Origin: Ascaris suum
Lineage: Eukaryota > Nematoda > Chromadorea > Rhabditida > Ascarididae
Length of the DNA: 64,000 bases
Assembly (NCBI GenBank): GCA_013433145.1
Contig: CM024169.1
Span: 11,044,817 to 11,108,816 of the forward strand
Direction of reading: 5' to 3'
Below, one piece after another: positions 55,701-64,000 of the stretch. The position numbers were made by a program, and so were the translations under genes. The first letter of the stretch is position 1; every line of letters starts with the position of its first letter. The notes beneath the pieces are model-generated. The model saw nothing but the letters and a program-made list of their open reading frames with translations, did no database searches and had not been told where the DNA came from.

Positions 55701-58700
55701 CAGTTGGTTACACTGGTTCGCGAAGTTTCAGCTGATAAAGGTTTCATGCAAACACACATTTCAAAGAATCTCGATGCGTAGTTGCCATATAAATCTGTAG
55801 TTCGGCGCATTTTCATTGCATAACGGTGTCACATTTGCAAGTTTCCATTTCTGGGAGTATTGTCCCATCGAAATGGTTCACTTAAGAATAGCACACAGTT
55901 CTGATGCGATCTGATTTTCTTCTCAACATGAGCATTTTCTCTGTGATCCCATGAAATTCTGATAGGTTGTTTGACTGTACATGGGTGAAAACGTTCATAA
56001 AATGTCAACTGTCGAGCTGCAGCCTATGCTCTTTTCGTAGAGTTTTCTGATCATATTCATCATATCCGGATATCCTCATTTGCAATTTATTACCCTTCTG
56101 ACGTTACATGTCACGTTTCTTGTTAGTTTTTTGTTTTTCCCGTGACTCTGCAAAGAACTGTTTTGAGGTTGCAAAGGCAACGCCCACCTTCTTAATATTC
56201 CCGAGTAAGATAAGGAAGCCCACGAGTGCGCCCCTCGCGAGGCTTGATTTCAGAAAATCCCCCGTGAGGGTGAAGGATTTTTTGAGCGCGAATGTCCTTA
56301 CGGCGAAGGCCTGGTGATCTAAAATCCACCGATTACCTTTACGCTTCTCCTACGGGGTCGTTCCCATGGAGTCCCCCATAAGGTAGTGACGGTGAGCTCC
56401 AAACGCTGTGGCCACACTTTAATATTGTAGTGTGCATTGAAAAAAAAGAGAAAAAGATTCTGTAATGAGTGCAATATTGATTGATACTTTATAGAAGATA
56501 TGCTTACGTCAATTTCAAACAAATGCTTAGTTTCATATTTCAGTGTAATAAACGCGAAGAGTCGAAAAAGAAGTTGCAGTTACAATATCAAACGTACGTA
56601 GCGAATCATCAACCCGGTGGAGATATCAATTACAATTTAAATTCCTCAATGAATCAGCAAGTTGGTATTTTCTATGATCGCTTCCATTTTCTATCCGTTC
56701 AAAATCAGAATTCATTGAAATGCTGTCATATATCATTGAGATTGATCTAAGTGAATTGTTTGCTTCGCGTATTTTACTCGGAAATTCTTGAAAAATTTGT
56801 GTCAACATCGCTCGCATTTGCTTATCTTTCGTTTTTGATGTGTTTTTTTTTTCTTTGCTGATTCTTACTCATCAATTGCATGTTATTTGAAGGGAACTCA
56901 TTCAAAAGAATTTTTTCACTTATTCAGCAAATAAGATTTTCGTTGCTTTCCCACAAGTTCGGCTTTGTTTCTTAGCACTGATTTGCACATTTATTCTTTT
57001 ATCGACATATCGATTTATACCAGAAATATTGCTATTTTAATGTGAATGTTATTGCAGCATAAAGTATATAGCATCATCGAGCAATAAACTCACGCTGTAG
57101 CGGGAAAAAACGCTTTAAAAAATCTTGGATCACTTAAATTTTGACCTTGAATAGTTATCGTGAAACCCTTTCAGTTTTTTTTTCTCGGAAAAAGGTTCTT
57201 GCAAACCTCTCGTTTTGGTCGGCGAAGTTGAAATAGATCAACGTAATTTATTATAACTTGAAGAAAAAAAAACTTTTTACTTTATGACGTCATTGTTTTA
57301 ATGATTAATTTCGATCTTTTTTAGCAGTAGCATTTTATCATTCTCTTCATATAGTCATTCTTCAAGATTTTAATGGATGCGAAAATATTTATTTCGTTTA
57401 ATTGAACTTCGCAAAACATATTGATTTTGAAAGTGAAAAATTCATTTAAAAACTTTCAGTGAAGGGAAAATGGGGAAATTGTTCACCGTTTTATTTATTG
57501 GAATATCAAAGTTATGCGATTGCACTTCACATCCTATCCCACTATTGCATGATTGTAGCACAACGGTTTCCTGCCTGTATTTCTGTGTCCTTTCACTTCG
57601 TTTGAATATCTTCAATTACCTTTCCTTAGCAGCAACCGTTTCAAAGGGTATATTACACGGGTCATAATCCTTGATGAAAATTTCATTTTCTCTCACTAAT
57701 TCCGGTTCGTGTTTTTAATTTCTAGCACTCTTTATTAATGTTGAAATTGACATCGCTTTTGCAACGAGTTTTTGTTGTTGCTTTCGGGAAATGGATGTTG
57801 GTTGAGCATATGCATCAAAAATATCCAAAATATATGCTAAATGTTGCTTATCATTTAACTTACTGAACTCAGTCTTCATAATTTTTTATGTTGGTTCAAT
57901 GCTGCGAACTTCTTGATTATCCCATTTATAGTTGAACTGCTTATCAGAAAGTCGAATTTCTTCACAATTGCTATGCATTTCAAAAATATATTTCGACTAG
58001 AAACGTTCACTTTAAAGCAACAACAAACATTTCGTGTTCAAGTGGAAAATGGAGCAGAATGGGTGAATTTGGCATGTGGAGGGGCATTTTCAGTTGTCGA
58101 TGATGCCTCCACCACCACCGCCACCACTTAGCCATCATCCTTCAATAGCGAATTCAACAACTGGTCACAACATGGAAGTGCCCTCACAGATTGAATACGA
58201 CGCGTGTAGACCCACCTATCAAAACTATTCTGACTCGCATGCGAGCACACTAACACGATCGAATTTCCAAGAACAGGTTACTCTTTCTTACTGTTCCAAA
58301 ATTTCCTTCTGAAGTTCGCACCCTCTTTAGACGTCGAACTTTTCTCTACTAACGCTTCCGGCGCTTACTATTATCCTCTATACCTTAGCTTTGATGTGCA
58401 ATGTATAAAACAATAGTTCGCACCCGAGAGGATATTCTTTACCACAACCTCACAGCCGACTTTCCAGCTGCATTGGCGGTCTCTGCTTATTTTACGTAAA
58501 TGCTGTAAGCTACAAGAATTAGGCAGCTAACTCAAAAAACGACTGTTTTCGTTGCTCGCAAGTAGATAATTTTATGCTTTTCTCCTCTCCAAAAAGCTTG
58601 CGTTTTTTTGTTAAATGCACGGATATGTTCGCATTTTGTGTTCGAAGTTCCTAATCAGATGTTAAATAAAAAAGATCTAATACGAAAAGATAAATCATCG

Positions 58701-59549
58701 GTGCAATTTAAAGTAGCAGTGAATGCTACTATGCATGACGAAGAAATATGTCATTCGATCACATTATTAGCTGCAAAATTCTTAATGAAGGATTAATTGT
58801 TACGCGTCATATTGACTGTCGAATAAGCAATTGCAATTTTGATGCGTTTTTGAAAAATGTTCGACGAATTGATTCGAGAATAATGCATGCAATAGCTGAA
58901 ATTCCACAGCAACGTCATTTAGCGGCTATCATGTGAAATTGTAGAAAACAGTCGCATCTATTTTCATATTTGATCGCTAACATTTTAGAAGTGGAAACAA
59001 CGCATACTTTCAGTTGAAAATTTGTTTGATATTGCGATATTGATGAGAATAAAATCTCTTCGATATGTCCTCCTAGTGAGCTCATATCTCCCTCTAATTT
59101 TAAAAATAACATAACTCGCTCTTTAATGGTTTCCTTTTTTTTTCGAAATTGAACTTAGAAAAGTCGATTGTCTCAATGCATCCTAAAAATATATTGTTAT
59201 TTTAGAAGTTGCTTCAGTTCTAAAATTCGTCGGCTAGAACCAAAATCAACTTCCATCATAATGTTTGGAAATTTTCAACATATATTCATTGGAAGATATG
59301 CAATGTTTCATTTCCTTTTGGTCACGTAGTCATTGAGAAAAATTTGTCGGTATTCTATTACTGATATCAAAATCAGTTTAGGAACCGTTGCTTTCTTCGA
59401 ACAATAAAGGGCCAACTGTTCCGGTACGTCCAGGAGTAAGTCCGACTTGCCCTCGACATGGACGTGCGGCGATGGCATTAGCGAGTGGACGTAACAATAC
59501 AATGGGCGCACCTAACTCAGGGCCCACCTTAGAAGAGATACAAGTTTAG
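37684..59549 (+). CDS. nlg-1: Neuroligin (postsynaptic adhesion protein), 20 coding exons
   Basis: Coding exons: 37684-37751, 38761-38896, 39771-39883, 41293-41408, 42104-42250, 43725-43879, 45050-45196, 45758-45925, 47584-47747, 48468-48555, 49120-49247, 49952-50084, 51148-51227, 51849-51961, 52865-52974, 53124-53268, 54143-54297, 56544-56660, 58094-58276, 59382-59549. They total 2634 bases, all phases agree, and the product has 877 residues. Residues 1-23 are the signal peptide. About 27-600 form a cholinesterase-like domain with the family motifs YLGVPYGVAP, SEDCLYMN, VIVHGD and VTLNYRLGVFG. The nucleophile elbow is GWGSG (238-242), Gly replacing the catalytic Ser, so the domain binds rather than hydrolyses. 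A Pro-rich then Thr-rich stalk (about 640-695, NST sequon at 694) leads to one membrane helix (697-720). A tail of about 157 residues follows, with a polyproline run (766-772) and C-terminus EEIQV. Neuroligins sit on the postsynaptic side and bind neurexin across the cleft. Identity rests on close resemblance to remembered C. elegans NLG-1; the protein is somewhat longer than that one. Tail exons may be alternatively spliced. Confidence 0.93.
37840..37852 (-). repeat. Run of 13 Cs (mono-G on the minus strand)
   Basis: An uninterrupted 13-base C tract in neuroligin intron 1, followed by seven As. Confidence 0.9.
41167..41204 (-). repeat. C-rich tract, G-quadruplex motif on the minus strand
   Basis: Runs of 3, 5, 7, 3, 4 and 3 Cs with short spacers, in neuroligin intron 3, about 90 bases ahead of the exon 4 acceptor. 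Confidence 0.7.
43725..43879 (+). other. nlg-1: Neuroligin exon 6: inactive nucleophile elbow
   Basis: Encodes the segment from the second base of the Gly194 codon through the elbow GWGSG. Active cholinesterases have GESAG here; the Ser is replaced by Gly240, as in neuroligins. Two Cys near the exon start (residues about 199 and 204) match the conserved CESSSC disulfide region. Confidence 0.85.
43959..44088 (+). other. Possible frame-breaking exon in neuroligin intron 6
   Basis: A 130-base segment bounded by TTTGCTCATCAG and GTAAGTG, both good splice consensus. Joined to exon 6 (phase 0) it meets a TAG after five codons, and its length is not a multiple of three. It would therefore act as a poison exon, or it may simply be a decoy. 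The constitutive exon 6 to exon 7 junction skips it. Confidence 0.25.
45926..47583 (+). other. nlg-1: GC-AG intron 8 of neuroligin
   Basis: The exon ends GATGGGCAG and the intron begins GCAAGT, not GT. The next exon starts at 47584 after TTTAAG. Reading frame and family similarity (an FAPIVDGQ block followed by a VPNKP block) fix the junction, and the sequence around the donor is the ideal CAG|GCAAGT consensus for the minor GC-AG class. No nearby GT donor keeps the frame. Confidence 0.75.
48971..49015 (+). other. Perfect short hairpin in neuroligin intron 10
   Basis: GCTATTTCT at 48982-48990 pairs with AGAAATAGC at 48994-49002 across a three-base loop, with a further AAGC(G)AA/TTGCTT outer stem. 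The loop is too tight for a normal microRNA precursor. Confidence 0.5.
52328..52343 (-). repeat. Run of 16 Cs (mono-G on the minus strand)
   Basis: An uninterrupted 16-base C tract in neuroligin intron 14. Confidence 0.9.
54143..54297 (+). other. nlg-1: Neuroligin exon 17: Thr/Pro stalk and membrane helix
   Basis: The first half encodes a Pro/Thr/Lys-rich, probably O-glycosylated stalk with one N-glycosylation sequon (NST). The second half encodes about 24 hydrophobic residues (697-720) ending in Tyr-Arg-Gln, the start of the cytoplasmic side. Confidence 0.85.
54801..54820 (+). repeat. G-rich tract fitting the G-quadruplex motif (intron 17)
   Basis: Runs of 3, 4, 6 and 3 Gs with one- or two-base loops on the transcribed-sense strand, so the pre-mRNA could also fold. 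It lies at the start of a GC-richer block reaching about 54990. Confidence 0.7.
56150..56425. repeat. GC- and CpG-rich island, probable dispersed repeat (intron 17)
   Basis: A block of about 275 bases inside neuroligin intron 17 with much higher GC than its surroundings and many CG dinucleotides, including GCGCCCCTCGCGAGG and several CCCCC/GGGG runs. Both strands are open for 50-70 codons without a recognisable domain. The composition suggests an inserted element, not neuroligin sequence. No second copy was found in the window. Confidence 0.35.
59382..59549 (+). other. nlg-1: Neuroligin last exon: C-terminus EEIQV
   Basis: 55 codons and TAG. The tail is rich in Pro, Arg, Gly and Asn and ends Glu-Glu-Ile-Gln-Val. 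A hydrophobic residue at the end and another two before it fits a class II PDZ-domain ligand, whereas vertebrate neuroligins end in a class I ligand. Binding is inferred from the pattern only. Confidence 0.75.
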
Positions 59550-59612
59550 AGAATTATTTTCGAAAATTTAATACGTCCCGCTGAATGATCATCAAGAGAG
59601 GTTTTTCGACAG

Positions 59613-59636
59613 GAGAGTCAATAACGAGTGACTCTT
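59613..59636 (+). other. Hairpin in the neuroligin 3' UTR
   Basis: GAGAGTCA and TGACTCTT pair (seven Watson-Crick pairs and one G-T) across an eight-base loop, 64 bases after the stop codon. It could be a protein-binding stem-loop; no function is known. Confidence 0.45.
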
Positions 59637-59674
59637 CGATGAGCCATTAAATTGACTATTTAAATGGTGACTAA

Positions 59675-59680
59675 AATAAA
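59675..59680 (+). terminator. nlg-1: Poly(A) signal AATAAA of neuroligin
   Basis: The first canonical AATAAA after the neuroligin stop, 126 bases downstream, followed by an A-rich stretch. Confidence 0.6.
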
Positions 59681-62600
59681 TCAAATATAAACAAACAAAC
59701 AAATATCACTCAGCGGTAATTTAACTACTCGTTCATAATTTAAATGTATTATAATAATTATAATATTGAGGACAGCTTACGAATATTTATACTCAACAGA
59801 TGCTCAACAATTGATTTCTTCGTTTTTTTTTCTTTACTTTTTTTCTTATTGTAATCTGTTGTTGTGATGTAATGTTTCGCCATGAGATATGGGATGTAAA
59901 AATGCATATTAGAAAGTGTTCGATATCGTTGTAAGATAACTGGAAAGAGTTGTTGACATTGAAGAACATTTGATTTGCACTTGATAGACTTTCTTTGAGC
60001 ATGCGGTTACAATTAATTCCCTGAAATTCTCATCTGCATCATCATAGGTCGTCGTTGTTTTTTTTTTTTTAGTAACGCCGCATTAGAGTGATATTCGGCA
60101 TAAAATATACCCCTATTCACTTACAGATGGACTATTTCCTGTGCTATTACAATGATGAAGTTGCACTCAATAGCTTTCCAAAAAGGAAACGTTGTCTAAT
60201 ATATGCAGTAGTTTGAAATAAGTTGTGCCATCGAAAGAAAGCATTATGCTTAAGAACAACGCGACTCTGACGAAATAAATTCATCTAACTTTAGTTAAAA
60301 TTGAAAATATTAAATTCTTTTTACACTGCCATATAATCTTGATTAGAGATACGGTCGAAATCGAACGGTAAAGCCGATTGTTCTCGGACGCTCTGAATTG
60401 AGTTATTTTCGAAATAGGAACTAAAAGATGAGTAAGAAAATACATTTGAAGGATGGCGCTTATGATTCAATTCTCGCAAGAATTGTCGAAAGAAGGATGT
60501 GCCAACAGAACGGATTGAAATTTTCTCTATTATATAAGGAAAATCACTAATCTTATAATAGAGGTGCACAATCAGGCACATTACACGCTGTTCAGTAATA
60601 GTGACTGTTCATCAATGAGCATAAAAGATTCGATTGATTCGTCATCAAATCAAATAATGTGCACTTTATTCCACGGCTCACACTTCTATAATATTCAACG
60701 GATAATGGAGTAAATCAAAAATATTTTTACTGAACACTAGGCGACAGCTGCTTTTAATAATATACTGTAATACATAGTAGACACTTTTTGACTGGAAATA
60801 TTGGATGAAGCCTCGCGAATTCCTTCTTGAAAATCCTCAAAAACAAGTTTGTTTCGTATTACTTGTACATTAAATCTCGGTCCTTTTTGATTCTATAATT
60901 GCTTTATCTGAGAAGATTCTGAAGATCGAAATTGAGTAATATTACTCGTATCGGAGTAAATGGCACTAATTTATCAGAGCAGCTATGATAGACTCGCCAA
61001 TTTCAACATTGACGGTGCATATTTGTTGCCAATAGATTTTTCTGTCCGGCTGGAGGATCACGTGAACGATTCTGGCACCAACATTAGGCCACAATTCAAA
61101 GCCCCAACTTCATTTTAGTGGTTTTCTGTTTTTCAAATTTATTATTGTAAAATGCTTTATGGTTTTTCGTGGAGTAATGTCATTAACGGTGCTCAACATT
61201 TTCAATTTGTGGCTTTATTTGCCACCAGCCGAACGTTAGAGCCCTAATAGGAACAAAAATGGAAAGCAAAAAAAGAAACCATATGCATAGTGAGGTCGAT
61301 TTGGCACAAGTGGTGTAGAAGGGATCTAAATGGAGCGCTGAAATTCGGCGGATATTGGCGTCATGAGTTCACAACAACTCTATGATTAGATGTCATTGGA
61401 TGAAGAAAGCATCATTCTCTAATCGCCAGTCTGATACGAGAAACTACTCCTTCATTGTTATCGCTGCATGAATTCATGGCGTTATTGAAATCTGACTGTT
61501 GCGTTTGTAAGTGAGGTAATAATATATATGTTACAGATTTATTATGCATAAATATCATCCTCACTTTTACTATGCGTTGATTTAACAGAGCATATTTGAA
61601 AACCCTCTGAAGATGGCAGTGAATTTTCTTGGTTACTCCACAACAGAACAATCTTTACCCGTACAAACGCCAACAATTTTCCTAACATTGATAATACATG
61701 ATAACTCCGACAGATATTCCAGAAATACAGGATGCGTTATGTGCATCGTGCACAGTTCGTTATAAACCCTTTGAATCGCCTTTTATTTCTGGTGTCAAAT
61801 TGTGCAATCAAATGCGCATAACATTAGTCTTAGTAGGTTTCTACCGCCTTCCCAGCAAACGAACATCATTGGTAGTGATCGTGTTACACGTGGGCTGTAG
61901 TTATTCGGAGAAGAAATGCGGTATATATTCTTGCTTGCTCTAAGATGAGCGAATATCTCATTTTGCACTGTTTACTAGCGTAGCATGGTACAAGTGATTG
62001 TGTTTCAGATTTCAGCCTTGCCCACAGACCATCTCAGAGTAAAATCTTCTCTGAGTTCATTGTCTTTTCCGCTGTGACTTCTCATCACTTTCGAAGGATG
62101 ATGAAGTATTCTGAGATCTTATACCCATTTCCACGGAAAAGGTGTCGATGAGGATCAGATCTTATAAATGTCCTATACCATGAGTGAAGAGTGTTCTCAG
62201 TCTCGCTTCAGTGCCCAACATCGATTAAGCAAATGCCTAATTTTAAGAAAAACCCATCTTACTTTAGTATAAATATTTTTCAGGCAATGCTAAAGGTCCA
62301 TTGAATAAGGTCTATCGAATAAATAAAAATATTGCAACAGTGAGCAAGCATAATATGTTTATTTCTATGTTTATATTTTTGCGCATCAAAAACGAATATC
62401 AGATTTGTTCAATTTGCTCATGAATTTCCATTTCATTATTTAGTTCTTCAAAATATTCCATTTTCGGTGGGTATTGAAATCAATGATGTAAAAAGTAAAA
62501 AACGATGATAGGAATTCATTTGTAACATTCACATTGTTGATATTTCAACAAACGAATATGCTCCTAAAGGAAATAATCATAGTTCTATGATAGCAAAACA

Positions 62601-64000
62601 ATTTCCTCACATTTGCTATTTGAAGTTATTTAGACTAGGGATTTTTTTCACTATTAGAGAACTAAGTATGTAAAATGTTTTGCAAAATCCACGATTGTAT
62701 TATTATGTTTTCATTTTTTAAATGAAATAATATTCTTTGAAATTTTGAAACAATTACAAGCAAAATGTAATGTTCTTTCTTTTTAGAAAATGAAACTTTG
62801 TATTTTCCTTTATCAGTGTTGATTACTTAGGTGGAAACTTTTTATGAAAAATCTGCGACAAAAAAATATCCAGCAATTTTCGTGGTTTCGTTTTCCTATA
62901 GCATAAAGTTTGCAAGGGGTATCCCTTTTGGTGATATTCTACGATAGATTAAAAGCATCTACTTTCAAATACTTACATGATTTTCGTCTATTCCATTGCA
63001 GCACAAATATTAGAACACTTCGACTTTCGAAAGTATAGTTTTGTGAAATCTATCCGAAATGATGTAGCTGAGACTATAAAGCTACAAAGAATTTGTGACG
63101 TCAAGGAGATCAGAAATTATATAAGGTTACAATAGGAAACTTGCTTTTTCAATGCTGCTTATTTTTATCGAATGTAACTCATTTAGTTAAATGGCAAAAA
63201 GTCCTCAACCTTCAAGTTGTTTTAACTAGTCTCAATGTTGGTGCCTAAGTTACAGTATGCGGTGAAAAACTGAAGAACTAGGCAAAGTGATTTATGCAAA
63301 AAGGGGATATTTGCTTGAGAAGGAGGATTATGGGGCAATTAGAGTTGTTGGCCCGAAATATTTAAGTCTAGCGTGTAGGTGCACTGAAAATCTCAAATCT
63401 ACGTGCTTGAAGAGCCTCAAATATTTAAGTCCAAATATACGCGGAAAAGCCAGCGATGATATCATTGTCTTTGCTTAATTTCTCTAATCCGTCACATAAG
63501 GTGTTTTGCAGATTCCTATTGGAAATACCTGTTTCATTGAGGATAAAAAATGCGAACAAAGGTGTGGCCAACTTTAAGTCTGTGATATTTAGGCGATCAC
63601 TGCAAAACTTTTTCATGAGGAGCAAAGAGATGCAAAGACTTGTTGGTTTTTCTCACATCCCCGATTTTATTAGTGTGCTTTCGGCTAAGTGTAGCGATAA
63701 GTAACTGCCTTTGAGCTAATCGTTAACTTCAATGAGAAATTTTCTGCTTGAGGAAGTTTTAGACTTCTTAATTTCGTAAGAATTGAAAAGTTGAATTAGT
63801 ATTGGATGCTTAAGATGGAATTAGTTTATTCATTCGGGATCAACTTTTTTTTGTTGATTTCATAAGCGATTTTTTCATGTAATAATGCATTCCCATCTTC
63901 ATAATGATGATATTACGCAAGTAAAATTACTCATTTCAATAGTACTTAATTTTTTATGTGAGCAGTTGCACAGCAATCATTACGATTCATAAATGCGGTC
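59681..64000. other. Intergenic, no gene recognised (right edge)
   Basis: AT-rich sequence with no supported gene. Weak items are an 86-codon open frame on the minus strand at 60321-60581 without recognisable features, an inverted CTCAGAG/CTCTGAG pair near 62035-62060, and a possible Cys-rich exon after an acceptor at 63511 (see findings). A direct repeat of AAATATTTAAGTC occurs near 63357 and 63420. Confidence 0.45.

Noticed and set aside
60321..60581. 86-codon hydrophilic frame on the minus strand
   Set aside because: Fairly protein-like composition, but no domain, acceptor or conserved feature could be recognised.

Overview
The window reads as nuclear DNA of a nematode, most likely a clade V rhabditid or strongylid. 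It is AT-rich. It holds a classic three-exon cuticle collagen, a secreted saposin-like gene, acceptor sites right in front of start codons as expected for spliced-leader trans-splicing, a decayed mariner transposon, and a complete neuroligin gene matching the C. elegans nlg-1 family. Introns of 0.5-2.2 kb are larger than is usual in C. elegans and suit a larger parasitic-strongylid genome; that species-level reading is inference. Nothing bacterial, viral, plasmid-like or CRISPR-like was seen.

Layout. Positions 2137-3376 (minus): a two-exon saposin-like gene with leader acceptor and poly(A) signal. Positions 8260-10358 (minus): a three-exon, 283-residue cuticle collagen with leader acceptor and poly(A) signal. 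Positions 10.4-37.5 kb: about 27 kb with no recognisable intact gene, holding a dead mariner (15397-16462), a foldback repeat (27284-27505), short tandem repeats and several G-rich tracts. Positions 37684-59549 (plus): a complete neuroligin gene in 20 coding exons (877 residues) with signal peptide, non-catalytic cholinesterase-like domain, proline/threonine stalk, one membrane segment and a cytoplasmic tail. The phases of all 20 exons join without a break. Intron 8 has a GC-AG boundary. Positions 59.7-64 kb: no recognisable gene.

The three genes are functionally unrelated (secreted lipid/membrane-interacting protein, cuticle structure, synaptic adhesion) and are not an operon: two are on the minus strand about 5 kb apart and the third is on the plus strand 27 kb away. 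The long stretch upstream of the neuroligin probably carries neuronal regulatory DNA, but no element in it could be identified with certainty. I did not find a convincing new biological system. The most checkable oddities are the GC-AG intron, a possible frame-breaking exon in neuroligin intron 6, a uORF before the neuroligin start, the saposin-like gene and the mono-G/G-quadruplex tracts. Splice sites were placed by reading frame, splice consensus and family similarity recalled from memory; no search was run.
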